A stretch of DNA of 64,000 bases, taken from Thereva unica (taxonomy: Eukaryota > Arthropoda > Insecta > Diptera > Therevidae). The notes under the pieces were generated by a model. It worked only from the letters and a program-made list of their open reading frames with translations, was not told where the DNA came from and made no database searches. The position numbers and the translations under genes were made by a program. Location of the stretch: assembly GCA_949987705.1 (NCBI GenBank), contig OX465284.1, positions 118,339,052 to 118,403,051 on the forward strand, read 5' to 3'. Position 1 is the first letter of the stretch. The number at the start of each line of letters is the position of its first letter. This document shows positions 12,440 to 25,206 of this stretch, one piece after another.

Positions 12440-14590
12440 GGCCTAGAGTAGGGACAAATTCATTACTTGTTGGTCCGAAATCCTTCTGCAGACGTCGGGA
12501 CGGCTGGAAGAGAAACTTTAAGAGGTCCGAGTCCTATAAGGACTTCAGTTTGAGAAGAAGATATTACAACTTACGTATACGAGTCAAACGCCCTATGCAT
12601 CTCTAGTAAAATCACTATCTAAAGTTGGAACTAGCTATGCACATCCTTTGAAAACGAATTTTAAAAGAGGCGAACAGTTTTTGGATTTTGTGTAAATGTA
12701 TTGAAGGAATCACTATGATTCCTATTTTTGGAATTGGCACAAAAGCTAGATCAGTGATGTGAAAGCCCCTCGCACTACCACTACTGAAGTGTATCTGAAT
12801 TTAAATGTAGTCATAATTCAAGGATGTAAAAGAAACGACTAGGGAGGAGACAATATCGTAAATATTCGAAAACCCCTTCAGTTGAAGAATTATATTTCCT
12901 GCGTCTCCTTGCGCAAGTAGGCCCCAGCCCTTAATTTGTGACTCTATTTGTTTTATCTCCGTTCGATCATTTTTCCCTTACTCGGAAGTCTATCCGGCAA
13001 ATCCACTCCCCTGACCTGTGCGTCGCCCTCCGCACCCCATATGTTCCTGCTCGCTTCCAGTTCATAAACTTGAAGCTGCTATTTATGACATTAGTTTATC
13101 TTCCACGACATTCAATCCATGACCAGTGAAGCCCGAACGAGCCAACTTTTTTCATTCGGATCAGATTAATATTTAGGACATTTTGCCATGCCGAGGGATA
13201 TGTGGCCCAGGAAGGGGATAAGAGCTTTCCCTAAAATGAATTGGGGTGGATTCAGGCTCCGGAGCTTCCAGCCCTTCGTCTGCAATAATTGTTAAGAAAA
13301 ATACGGGGTGGAAGCCTGCTGGCCCCGGAACAAAAAAGACGCTTTCCATCGGAAAATGCAAATGGCGCAACCTTTCATCAGATTTGCAGGATTTCGTATG
13401 AATACCAACTCGCTGCTGTCATTGTCGCCGTCCTCTTCATACTTATTCAATTAACAAATAAAATAATCCATCGCCACGAGCTGCTGGGAGTCCTTGAAGC
13501 TGGTAGATTAAAGTTTAGTTTTTAATACTGGCAGTACTTATGGAGAGGAAGCCTCTGCCCTTAGCGGTCGCTCTGCCTTATATGGTGCGGGATGTTGTTT
13601 TATGGCAAAGGGATAACCACAGAAGAACAAATCTGGCAGGCAAAGAAGGATTTTGTTTATGCTGATACTGTTATTTGTAGGTACTTCCTCGTGAAGAGGA
13701 TATGTAATCCATTCAAGAAAATCTGTTCACTGGGTTTGATGGTTGCCCAAAACCACAATGGGAGAAGGTGTTAGGGTGAACGAGGGTTGAAATGTGGGCC
13801 CTCCATATAAGCCTATATAAGCACTTGATTAATTGTGTTCTGGTTTATGCATTGCTACGTACAGTTGGGAAATTATTTTATATACATGGCGCATATATAT
13901 GTGCGCTGCGAGTGTGTGTCAGCGCCCGGATACGGTTTAGGACGTGTTTTGATCTGATTATCAGAGCCTTTCATCACATAAGTTGAAAAAAGGAGCGAGG
14001 ACCATGGCAATAAATTGCCTAGAACTGGTTGTCGGGTGTGGATTGAAGCCGTATCCTTTGCTTCAAGTAAACTAATTATCAATTATGTTAACGTCTAAAG
14101 TAAGTTATTTAGGTGGAAGCATTCCAGGGAAATCCCTCGAACATATTACAGGATGCATTTGCACAGATCGCGTCAAGAGCGCGGCGTGCATGCTATTATT
14201 TCCAGGGGCAAGTTCCTTGCGGCTTGTGCTAGCCCAGTGCCCACGAGCATCGATTACACTTTATCATTTGTAGCAGCCATTCCACGAGTCCTTGCATTCA
14301 TGGCGTTGAATTTCGAAGCTTGCAATGTAGAACATAGAAAATGCAATAAATATCACTTTGATAGGCGAGGGCCGGCAATGTCTTCGAATATGTGGAACAT
14401 GATGTTTACAATCCAATTTCCATCTAATTCGAGCCCGTTTCGAAAACGAAAGAAAATATTGTCCTCATTTTATGGGTTCGGGTTAAGTGCAGACTGTGAT
14501 TAATAATAGGAGTGCAGTAGGCTAGCAGTAACTGCCATATTTGATGTTTGTGGGTAATGTGATCTAGGTATGTTTTTCTCTATTCGAAAC
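12440..14590. other. Intergenic stretch without supported gene
   Basis: Only short, domain-free frames are present. No repeat structure was recognised. Confidence 0.4.
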
Positions 14591-14592
14591 CC

Positions 14593-14950
14593 GGGGTCTG
14601 TTCAAGATTTCTGCTATAGCAGCTTTTAGCAGCTATTGTCATGCTTTTCCTGTTCAAAACAGCAAAAAAGCTGCTAACGAAGCTGCTATTTTTGTGTTCA
14701 AGAACGAAAGATGACTCAGACCGAAGCATTGTTGTCGCTACTAGATTGAAGCAATTAGTCATGGAGTCGGCCGTTAATTGCGTCTTTTTCACGGCACACT
14801 TTCAGTTTTATACTGGAACCACACTGGGACGAAAGCTGGCATTGCTGTACGCGGTAAATAAAGTGCGGCCCTTCCGAAAAAATACGGGAAGTGCCACTCG
14901 AAACAGCTAAAATTGAAATTTTAAAGCTGGAACGAGAGAATCCATATACC
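14593..14950 (+). mobile_element. Possible DNA-transposon remnant (Harbinger-like end)
   Basis: The stretch starts GGGGTCTGTTCAAG, then has repeated GCAGCTTTTAGCAGC and GCAAAAAAGCTGCTA blocks. This resembles terminal regions of some insect Harbinger-type elements. Near 14888-14945 a frame reads EVPLETAKIEILKLEREN, like the end of a Myb/MADF accessory protein of such elements. No matching second end was located, so the call is tentative. Confidence 0.3.
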
Positions 14951-15244
14951 CTTGTAAGGTGATTACGGAGGCTTTCCGATGACTCTTTGTTTTTACCTTT
15001 TATGCACTTTTAAAAAAGTTATAAATTTCCACCTGCCGTCGTGCTCCAAAAAATGGCAAAAATTTCAGCTCGCTGCGGGTCAGTGGGGATTTTTTCTCAT
15101 CTTGTCGAGGTCTATTACTGCACTAAATATTGGCATCATGCTCCTGCACACCCCACGTAGAGTCACCCATAGCCGGCGGATAATGTGGGTATGGTGGGTA
15201 GTAGTACCCACGCGGAAAATTCCAGGTGGGTAAAGTACGACCAT

Positions 15245-15320
15245 TGCTATACATAAATTCACTTAAATAAACCTTAAATAAGTCAAATTAACTTAAATTA
15301 ATGAAATTCAAAAAAAAAAA
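15245..15320 (+). repeat. Fragment of the fold-back repeat family
   Basis: The block TTCACTTAAATAAACCTTAAATAAGTCAAATTAACTTAAATTAA, followed by an A-run, matches the left arm of the 7385-8335 fold-back element at about 7425-7490. It is a solo, truncated copy. Confidence 0.65.
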
Positions 15321-15329
15321 AAAAGAAAG

Positions 15330-17610
15330 AAAAGCGCGAACTGCTTCTTTTGGGAAACTCCCCTTGTTGTCCTGCACACCGTCGACCCATCTTCCGATTC
15401 ACAATGAAGTGGCCTACCTTCTTATCTTTCTAGATAAAATACCAAAACAGGTTGTGGGGGAGGGGTTGTCTGGTTACCCACCTCGGCTTAACACGATCCG
15501 CCGGCACTGGAGTCAGCCAGGACATAGATCGAGCTTCCGGTTCTTTCGCTTGGAATTTCTGGTCCGCTTTTTCTACTGTAGCTTTCATGACCAATACCGA
15601 AGAAGCTAAACAATAAGGATTGTGAGTATTGATGCTCCATTCCACCTAAGATTCAAAACGATGATTGTGGGGACGCCTCATAAACAGGATGGTGCGGTGT
15701 CGTGCATAGTACCTTGACCCCGTTTAAAGCCCGTGCCAAATTTACTGCCATGGCCTCAGTAGCAATGAACACTTGTATCCCATTAAATAGATTAGTGGTA
15801 TCGGCATCTCACACGCTGCAGGTTAATTAGCAGCCCAGCAATTTCTTAAGTGCAAAATTTCAAATTTATTGATTAACAATAACAATAAATTTTGTCATAT
15901 CAGTAAATGGGAATTTATCTCCATTATAAAGCAGCCGTTTTATGTGCGTACATGTGGTTAAACGGTCGTTTGCGGCTTATAGCTCTACACTCAGACACTA
16001 AGTATTATTATATAATTGCGTGTCTGTGTCTGACTGTTTGCATTCAAGCTGGAGGCTTTAGTCAGGAGGGCCAAGTAGAGCCCCATGAGCACCATCTAAA
16101 AGTTACGACCAGACTGTTATGGCCAACAACAGCCTACAAACACACAAATCCAATGCAGCTGATTTATGCCCGAGAATGACATCCTGCTGGCGAATGCTTC
16201 AGGGTCTTTCATAAAAAGCGAATCTTTAATCCAAGATTAATTCAGGTGCAGCTATCGATTCATTTTTCGAGCTGTATTTAGAGAGAGTTGTTGCAGAACC
16301 CACCTGACTCCGTGAAATTTGCCTTTGTTCATCAGGCGCAGCTCCACGTACGTAATTGCCTGACGTATGCACTGCTATGCAGTTCGAAACTTACATTGCC
16401 AAAGCATTCGAAATGCATGCAAATAATATCGCACTGTTTTAGTCCGTCGCCATCACTCAACTCCACATTGCTTCCCCTGCATTGCACTGTGGAAGCTGCC
16501 CCTCTACATTCCCCTGGGCTAAGGATCTGAATATTTCTAGATATTTATCTTCCTCGATAAAGATATCGATTGCCGTAGTTTAAACATAATCCATGCAGCA
16601 TTTCGCAATAACTCCGTAAAACTTGTATATGTGCAAATGGTCAGTGTAAAGAGGCCACGTCGAGTAAGATGCTTCGTGAAATGCATTCTGTCCCAGGAAT
16701 GTCGAGATACCATTTATTCCCCAAGGTCTTGGCTCTGCACACATCGTGCCCGGGTATATGAAAAATATCGTCCGCGTGCATCTGTAGTACATTGCTGCTG
16801 ATAACATATTGATTGTCTGCATGCGTTGCTGGTAATCTCTATGCACTTATGCACACAGTCGGCACACTGTGGGGCTTCTAAATTAATTGCAAATTCAATC
16901 ACTGCGCCACTGATAATTTTAGCAAATTTGTATGCGCTCGGCGTAATAAGTCGTGCGAGCTGATTAAGTTCATGTAATGAACTGGCAGATTGCGATCAAT
17001 ATGGGCTAAATGCACGTTATACCTGCTCTGTCGAGAGCTGGCGTCAGAAATGATGTGCTGGTTAGTGAAGTGGAAATGTCTTAGACTTTGTTGCGTGTTT
17101 TATTTGTTACTGATTCAATTTTAATATAACTGTCGAGGCTCGAGCTAACTTGGTTCAACAAAGACATACTTTTCAAAATATTCAATCCAAAGACGAAGCC
17201 TAGGCAAAAGTGAGCCAATGCTATTCACAGTGAAAAAAAACCCTACAGGTTGACTGTAATCCTAGACCCAAAATTCGTTTGTAAAAAGACCTTCGGCTAG
17301 AGATGGAGTCTCAAGACACCAGGTAAGAGCAACATGGGCCATGAGAACCTGCCCCACGACCGCCTTTGGTGTTATATCGCACTTGGACCTGGGCCTGAAT
17401 CTCAAAATTCTAAGGTCATAGCAGCATCCCGAGGGTATGATGCCCACACACCACATACTACCTTCACCCAGACTGACCTTCAGGAACGACTTCTTTGTCG
17501 AAATGCTCTCAAGAAGAGAGTGGAGCAACGGAGTGTCCTGAAAAAGTTTGATCTACGGATATTTATCGACCGCTCAGGGCGATGGGGCAGGGTCTATCTA
17601 AAGACGCAGG
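15330..17610. other. Intergenic stretch without supported gene
   Basis: Several open frames occur on both strands but none has domain content or splice structure. Nothing further is recognised. Confidence 0.4.
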
Positions 17611-17616
17611 TCTAGT

Positions 17617-17966
17617 ACCCTCGTTTATGACTAGGTTGAAAAGTTGGGTCGAAGATGAGTTTAAATTTCGACAGCCATATATGATGCCGATTTGAGTTCA
17701 CTTTGGGAAACTTTGGTGTGAAATTGAACTTTGGCGTAAAAATTCAGAACGAAATAATTTGTATTCCTATGAAAGCAAATACACCGAACACAAAACTAAT
17801 GCCGAAGGCGGACTTCGCGGTTCGTAATCAAACAAAACAAATGTCATTTCAATTACAGCTCAACCCACGTATATGAGGCGAAATGGCAACTCGACTCAGG
17901 TAGGAGAGTTGAGTTGGGTTGAGTGGACCCAGGTTCAACTCGACCCCCGTTTATGACTGGGTTGAA
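17617..17966. repeat. Short repeats in direct and inverted orientation
   Basis: ACCCTCGTTTATGACTAGG at 17617 recurs as ACCCCCGTTTATGACTGGG at 17943, in the same orientation. An inverted relative (CAACCCACGTATATGAGG) lies at 17861. The interval 17880-17966 is dense in GAGTTG and GGTTGA words and their complements. This looks like the ends of a small non-autonomous transposon, possibly nested. No coding capacity is seen. Confidence 0.45.
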
Positions 17967-18009
17967 CCCGAGTTAAACATTTTATAGGTCTCCCTGGAGG
18001 CAGCCCTAT

Positions 18010-20430
18010 ACCCATCCTAACCTCACCTGTTTTTGGTAGGGAAATATGAGAAAATATAATAAGAAAAATAGAAAAGAGAGTCTACAAAGGAATCATCATC
18101 CCCACTAGAGATTTTCCTGGGAACGTACTAATCATGAAAACGGGCTGCACATGTTTTGGATTTGTATATTCAGGTTCTGTCTCTTACAGTAATATGTCTT
18201 GTTTTGGCATGTTATCGCTGCACAAGCTATATGACAAGTGTTGCACATGAATAATGAACAGCAAATTATTCCCCACGAAAGCAGAGCCCGCAAAATTTTC
18301 AACATATCCAACTAGACTCTCCGCAGACGGATTGCCAACGCACAGCGTATTTACAAATGATTAAATCTGCAGACATTTCGCTCATCCTCAACTTTAATTT
18401 TGGATCTCCATCCATTCGAACGGCGCTCCTACATACAAGCGCAAACACTCACCAGCCATCCCCGGCGGCGGTGGGGGATAGGGTACACAGCGTGCAGTAT
18501 AGTATCTAGGATTCGCCCAATCTCGCTCTACTACCCCAAATTCCGGTATTTGTTCGGAGTCGCGTACTATCGTCACAGACAATAAATCATGCGTCCCGAC
18601 GTTATATGAACAAAGATTTCGCCGGATAACATTTTCTTGGGCAAACTGCGAACTCGGAAGGTGGTGGTTTCGCCGCCGTCCCGGCGCACCCGCCCGCTCC
18701 GGAGCGTCTTCAACTGGGCTTTGTTATCTCAGAGATTATGTTGCCGTTTGACTGAGATTAGGAATCCGACAGATATCTTGGAGGAAATCACTTCGCAAGA
18801 CAGCGTGGAAATGCTCGGAATAGTTGGGAATTATCGTTTCGTGCTGGGGTTTTATTTATAACATACGTCCTCCAGGAAGCAGGGCTTTGCATTCCTGCAA
18901 TATTAAAAGGACGCCGTGGAGGCAGTGCAGTAATTCAGGGCATCCCGCAATATCTGGGGATTTTTAAGGAATCAGCAGAAGTGGGTATGCGGCTTCCCCT
19001 ACCTGAAAGTAAGAGCTGGAAGCCCGGCGAGGCCGTGCCTGTCTGAGATCTAGCAATGCGGCTCCACATTCAGCACTGACGAAATCGAGTCACCGGAAGA
19101 GTTGTTGGCCGGGTGGCGCCCTCGTTCGGGAACTTCGCTAAAGTGACATAAATCTGTCAATTAAGCAAAGAAACTAGATAACATTTTATAATTTCTCAGC
19201 TCGAGTTCTGGCGAAGCCAGCATGTGTCCCGATTAGAGGAGGAGCGAACGTGACACGGAATGATGAGGGTAATTTTCACGTCATCTATTTAAGAAGTTTA
19301 GAACGCTGGTTGGAAATTATTTCCCGGACTGAGCCCTACTAACACCCGCAAACCCTGTCTAACTTTTATTTACCGAGTTACGTTTTGTCTCTGCGAAATT
19401 TTTACTTTGTTAGTTTTGCGACTATTTGGAGCGAGCAGGATCCCCTGCCAACTGCCATTTGATGGCAGAGCGGTGGGTGTGGTAGTGGAGGAAATGGCAG
19501 TCTTTTGTCTGTTATCTCCGTCTTGGAAAATAAATTGTCTGCTCTTAAGGTGATATCAAAAGGAAATAAAGTGGAATATCGTCTAAAGATTGAAGAACTG
19601 CTTGTCGTAACTGTACTCTTATTTCCAGGATGAAGTGTAAATGGTTCTGGGCTGAGTAAACTGTCAGCTAAGCATTTTCTTTAAGTGTGTTATCACTATT
19701 CAGGGGATGTAAAGGTGAAAAGTACTTTGTTTTTGCCTTTTATTATGAACTCCCCGAGCTTCGTGCGAGCCCGATAGAGTTATAAAGTACCTATTTCCCT
19801 GTTTATTGTGGACTGGGGTGAATGGAACTGGGTTGAAACAACAGAGCGTTATAACGCCACAAAGCGGCAATAATTAGCACCGGGATGGTTCGCCAAAAAC
19901 ATCAATTCCATTCCATTGACGCGTTAAGCTAATTTCGGTCCAGTCGCGAGCATTTAATTAAATGAAAAACGAATTTGTCTATTAAATAAAAATGGCGTTT
20001 GCAGTTTCAACACATTAGGCATGAATTCATTCACCAGCACCAAACAGCGCCGCAACACCTTTCCTAAAGTTAATTGTGAGAGAATAGCGCAATTGAACTC
20101 AGATTTGTCTTCGGCGGGACGCAAGTCGACAGCGACTGTGCCTTAACGCGCGGTAATTAATAGTCGCTGCAAGTCACTCGTAATGAATTCCATGTGGAGA
20201 CTATTACGGATTTGACAATCTGTGGCCAATAAGCCTCCGAAAGAAAAGAAAATCTCCGCTGACTAGAGGTTCATTTTTGCGGGGCTCGAAGCACATCAAT
20301 CATCGTGCGAAGAACAGTGTCGGAACAGGGTCAGAATAATGCTCATAACTGTGTTGTGGTTGAGAAGATTCAATCGTGCTAATTGCTAGGTTGTAAGAAC
20401 TCGCCAGTTGAGCATTGACCCTAGCGAGCC
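18010..20430. other. Intergenic stretch upstream of gene A
   Basis: No supported gene. The last kilobase is AT-rich with TTAATTA-type words and precedes the TATA box of gene A, so it may contain enhancers of the cluster. That is inference only. Confidence 0.4.
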
Positions 20431-20438
20431 TTTGCGTG

Positions 20439-20446
20439 TATAAATA
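20439..20446 (+). promoter_or_regulatory. TATA box of gene A
   Basis: TATAAATA is followed 32 bp downstream by CCAGTTG (20471-20477), an insect initiator match. The ATG is 97 bp from the TATA box. Confidence 0.75.
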
Positions 20447-20542
20447 GTCCAGTTGCCGCAATTTCACTAACCAGTTGATTGCAGGCTTGATCAGGTCAGT
20501 GAGAATTATGCGGTCCGAGTGATTTTCTACTTCATTACGACG

Positions 20543-21363
20543 ATGAAATCCGAAATTAGTGCTTTGCTTTTGTTTCTAGTCTGCATCTGCGCAGCCGCAA
20601 GTGACGGTAAAATTGGGAGTATTACCAAACCTTATTCGATAACTAACTTTCACTTTCAGAACTCGAGCATGAGGATGTTTACTTCAGTCTGCCTGTGGCC
20701 TTTGTACAGGAGGACGTCACACGAAATCACGACGACAGGATGAAAGTCTCACAAACGGATCTCACGGAGGCTTCAAAACAAATGAGGATTGATGAAGAGC
20801 GACCCGAACCACGTCTGTTTTTCAAGAAAAAAATGTTAATGCTTAAGAAATTGTTGGTGTCGAATAACCAGCCAACCATTATAACCATTCCGCATCCGAT
20901 ACCCATTCCTATTCCAGTGCCCAGTTCGACATTTCCAACAGGAACAGGAGAAGCTGCAACAGGTACTGCAACTGGAACAGCAACCGGAACTGCGACTGAG
21001 AGTGATGGCGATAGCCGCTTTAGCTACCGAGTGTCAGACTACGAAGATATAGATGGCGATGCAGAGGATTTGGAAGGATCTAGGATAGCTCCTCAGCTTC
21101 TAGGTCTAAATAACGCTTCAAACAACAGGAAAGTTATCAGCATACCACCACCAGACCATTTGTCGGAGTTTTATAGGAAGTATTTTCCCGAATATCACCA
21201 AGCGTTTATAGGCGGCTTACCACCAGGTGGACAGAAAAGGCGGCGAAAGACTAACAGTGCAAACAGGAGACGTTACGTTATGAGTAGGCCAATGAATAAT
21301 AAATTTAACAAAAATCGAAACAGAATAAAGCAACAACAACTGCAGCAGCACTACATACTATAG
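20543..21363 (+). CDS. Gene A: secreted, cysteine-free protein with Lys/Leu block and Thr/Pro repeats
   Basis: Exon 1 is 20543-20606 and codes a signal peptide (MKSEISALLLFLVCICAAAS). The intron is 20607-20659 (53 bp, phase 1) and exon 2 is 20660-21363, giving 255 residues. The mature part has no cysteine. PRLFFKKKMLMLKKLL at about 72-87 resembles a block in genes H and I. An IPIPIPVP stretch follows, then a (TATG)n repeat at about 121-133, an acidic middle (SDYEDIDGDAEDLEG), and a basic C-terminus rich in Arg, Asn and Gln. No known domain is recognised; it is probably an extracellular structural or matrix protein. A strong TATA and initiator lie upstream and AATAAA is at 21512-21517. The ATG is chosen because it starts the signal peptide. 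Confidence 0.85.
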
Positions 21364-21529
21364 CCTTATCTGGCTAAATGTCTGATTCCTTCCCAGCAAA
21401 ACGTTTCTAGCGGCATCGAGGCTTTTATTAATTTAACTTATCTCGCCAACGAATGAGTTTTGTTTCATATTTATAACTAGCGAAATTTGTGTGTAAATCA
21501 AAATTCCATGAAATAAAAGGAACAGTTTT

Positions 21530-24040
21530 GGAAACACTTGGTTTACTTATTTGCTTTTTCCCTGACCCATCCTTTCAAAAAGACAAAGCTTTACATGCAA
21601 GAGGAGAGTATACGTTGGACCATTCAGGACAGTCCTAAGTGAAAATTGGCCTGACCAAGGCTTCATTTCAGATCACCTTGAACGGGAGACTTAGGTGTAT
21701 GTTATAAAAGGCAAGATCAGCACCTATATTTCTATTTCTATCGAAATACAAGTATTGGTCCAGCTAAGGCCCAAAGTATTTCGTTCCGAAAAGCGCAGAA
21801 TGCCCTAGGGCCTCGGGAATACCATTCGCTGGTACGATGATTGTTCGATTCTCAGATGTCCAAGTTTCGGTTTCATTGAATAATATATGGTGGTTCAGCA
21901 AGGCCCTATTTTAAGGTCAACGTAATTAGGAACACCTGCTCCTCTATTCTCTACACCCCTATTTTTTTCGGGGTCTATGTTCGCAGAACTCAGCAGTTCC
22001 CGGTAAGCCGGAGCCTTAGGGATACGTAACTCGTCCAACCGGTTATGTTTTTACTCCTAAAGATTTTATTTAACTGCGGGAACATGCTTGGTCCACAAAC
22101 TATCTAGAATTACCTTAGTAGTTGTTGGAGATCATTCATAGCTGGCTAACTTACTTACTTATCCTGAACTATGTGCAACCGGAATCCGGTCCTCGCCTCT
22201 TGAATCTACTCCTTCCACCATCTTGATTCCGAGCAAAAGGCATCCATTCTGGCGTCTATTTTTATATACTCATGTTCCGCTGACGGCTGCCACCTTAATT
22301 AACTTCAACTTCTCCGAATAGAGATGTTTTATTTCGGGAGCGCCGGGGAAGTTCATTACTTAAGGTTTTAACTTGTTTCGCAAATAGACTGGCCAGAGCT
22401 CGCAGTATCTCTCCGTGGGACAGCTGTGTGCTTATTCCGATGTTTGAGAGATCTAAACATGAGATTGCAGGCGTGCCGTGCGCTCCTTTCATTCCCTCAG
22501 AGCCTTCTCGCTCTCTACATGTTTACAATCCTCCGGTTACTGAAAACATTACTGAACAAAAGATTTCCTGATATCCGAGAGCCTCCGCAGGACCGCCTTG
22601 GCTTAGCTTTTCGATAAATGAATAACAAAATATGAGGGCTGAGGACGGGCATCGTTCCACTTTTAAGCCTCAGATATCACCCCCGCCTTTGGAGACTTTA
22701 TTGGCGGATACGGAGTCCCTCCCTTCTAACGGAAAGGTCCTTTATCACCTCAGCTAAGCAGGGCCGTAAGGATCCTCCAATTTATGTCCGGATAGACTCT
22801 GATAATTGCATACTGGTGTCATCAGATAAGTCGGCCTTCCCACTTAGGTGGCTGTCTAGCTGCACGATTAGTAGCTTAATTCGTCAAATGGCGAAACTTT
22901 AATGTCACTTATTCAGAATCCATTTATAACTCGAGGCGAAGACATTTATTATATCCAGCAGGGGATTAGATAAATGGTGGCAGTTAAAAGCTAATGTGAC
23001 ACTGTGTCCAAGTTCATTTGTCACAATCACATCCTTCGAGCATTGAAAAATTGTAAAGGCTTAGGCGGAGGACGTGGGCTCTTATTTCCTCCAAATTTTA
23101 TTGCATTCTATTTGCTCCCCCTCCACCCCCAGTCTGCAGAGAGCAGGCCTTGCGAACTTGCGGGCCCAATAATATTTTACGTATGCTATATTTCGAAGTG
23201 AATGGTCTAACCGCCGAAAGTGCTTCCTCCTGCATGTTCAATTATTCAAGTGTTGCCTACAACTCCACCCTAAAAAGCCTAAGAACAATGTCTCGGCGCC
23301 GTGGCTGGAAGACTGTGTGGGCACGAACCTTGCTACAGCAGAGCCGGCGAAGGCGCAACTTTATGCATCACACCGTCGTAATGAGCTGAACTTTCGGGTG
23401 CCTTTTAAATAATCCACACTAGCTCCACGTTGCAGAACATTAGCGTGGCGCCGGGTTCTGGGAGCACGGCGAAATGCGGGAATGCTAAACTTTTATGGAT
23501 GCGGAGTTGTTCCGGGGGATCTATTAATGGCTCAATTAACTACTTAACTGAACGTACGCGAAGATCTGGCGCTCCGCATGCACACGTAGCATCGTGCCGT
23601 ACTTAGCGCGGTAAACAGCTGTTTGTTCCGATTTTCCGCTTATGAGACTTTGGCGCTTGGTGGGTTCACGTCGATTAAGCCTTATCCCTGACACCGGTTG
23701 CAAAGTAGATCAAACTAACTGTTGTTGGTGCCGCGGCGCTGCTTGATTTCCGATGTGTTTTGGGTATGCCTTACGCACGGCGATAGATCATCCGTCGTTA
23801 ATAATTAAAGAGAATCTAGGCTTCTCTCAGGTAGTAGATGCTATTTGGAACTGGTTCGGAAATGAGTGAACGACCCGGGCTTCTTACATACCTGGGCTGG
23901 GACAGCGGTTAATTTTAAGGTGTTCACTTGCCCTAAAGAATTCGATCACCAGTGGTGCGGTTCTATGCTGGCATTGTGCCCTGGTGCAGTGAATGTGAAA
24001 ACTGGTTAAGACGAATCTCTTTCTTGCACCGTTTCTGCTC
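21530..24040. other. Intergenic stretch between genes A and B
   Basis: No supported gene. The 21.6-22.1 kb part looks like old repeat DNA but matches nothing else in the window. The remaining frames are short and domain-free. Confidence 0.4.
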
Positions 24041-24042
24041 AA

Positions 24043-24048
24043 TATAAG
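24043..24048 (+). promoter_or_regulatory. TATA box of gene B
   Basis: TATAAG lies 44 bp upstream of the ATG at 24092. A TTAGTC initiator-like word follows about 30 bp downstream. Confidence 0.55.
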
Positions 24049-24091
24049 CCGGGACCACGTTTAGGACGTATTTAGTCTCTCTCACGGAAGA

Positions 24092-24682
24092 ATGAAATCG
24101 CACGTGCCGCTTTCAATTGCTCTGATATTCGCTTTAGTTGTTCCGAAATGTTGTGGTGAGTTGATTGCTTTCGCTTTCGATGAAGACAGCTAAGTTCTCG
24201 TTTTGGCTGCAGGCAGCCCCTTTCAAAATTTCTTTCAAGGCCAACAAAACCGCCCCAGCGACGTGCAAACATACAACTCGAATGACACTGTGGAGCTGGT
24301 GACGGGATTCGCTGTGCCGGCGGAGTGGTTGGTGCCGCAGGAAGATGAGAGCGACCCAAAGTCCACTTGGAGACGGATCCGACGCATGGTCAGGAGGATA
24401 AGGACATTACCGCAAAGACTTTTCGGCCAAGTACTTATGGCTTTGGCTATCCCTGGAGCATTAGGTGGATTAATTTCCGGAACATTCGTGTCAGGGGTCC
24501 TAGGGAGCATCGGTGGCGGGGCGGCCGGGGCAGCTCGAAATGTGGACCGAATTTTACTGGTATCAAAGAGTCACTATGACAAAAAGTACCACCTGTTACC
24601 CTTGCACAGATTAAAGGGGTTCCGAGCGCCTGGCCAACGATCTAGAAGGAGAAAAGTACATTTTAAAGGAGTGCGGATTTAA
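24092..24682 (+). CDS. Gene B: secreted protein with Gly/Ala-rich hydrophobic segment
   Basis: Exon 1 (24092-24155) codes the signal peptide MKSHVPLSIALIFALVVPKC. A 57 bp phase-1 intron (24156-24212) is followed by exon 2 (24213-24682), for a total of 177 residues. After the signal peptide there is no cysteine. Order: a polar Gln/Asn start (SPFQNFFQGQQNRPSD), a short VELVTGFAVPAEWLVP, a basic stretch rich in Arg (WRRIRRMVRRIR), then a hydrophobic Gly/Ala-rich segment at about 95-130 (LAIPGALGGLISG, VLGSIGGGAAGAA), and a basic tail. The hydrophobic segment could insert in a membrane or self-assemble. No family is recognised. The exon pattern ties it to the cluster, although its motifs are private. 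AATAAA lies at 24907-24912. Confidence 0.8.
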
Positions 24683-24984
24683 GTATTTAGTTGTAGTACC
24701 GTATTTTATTGCTAAGTAAGTGGACTTGTTTGAAACGTTGTGATTGCAGTGAAAATAGAGACTTCAATCGCGGCCGTCATTTATTTGTACATAGGCATTT
24801 GTGTGTTTCGTGCAGGTTGGAGTGGAATCAAAAGTAATCTCGTCCTTATTATTTTTTGCCTTTCCATATATTTAGAAAACAATTTTTTGTTTGCTGGAGT
24901 TTCCAAAATAAAAGAGAACAATTTGTAATAAACATTAAATTCTCTGAGTTTCGTTTTAATGAACCTGCATATCGAAGTACTGCT

Positions 24985-25075
24985 CAAATAAAACCTCCAC
25001 TGTATTTTCGAACTCCTACAACAGCCAAGAGTTCAAACGTTGGGTCACCGCTATCTCCGGTGTAAAAAAGGTCTA
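24985..25075 (+). mobile_element. Short LINE C-terminal fragment
   Basis: TATTTTCGAACTCCTACAAC followed by CCAAGAGTTCAAACG closely matches the LINE at 8.5-9.0 kb (read on its minus strand). In the matching frame it reads TVFSNSYNSQEFKRWV, the conserved SVFPxSYNxQEFKRRV motif. It is a fragment of the Jockey-like family located just beyond gene B. Confidence 0.65.
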
Positions 25076-25206
25076 TGCACTGTCGACGTGCTGAGATAAA
25101 TTGGTAAAGCAGCACAAAAGGAAGGCAGAATGCGAGATGGAGGCAGTAAAACAACAACAGTTAATCAATACATAATTTTATTTAGAATAACAGAAACGCG
25201 TCTAGT

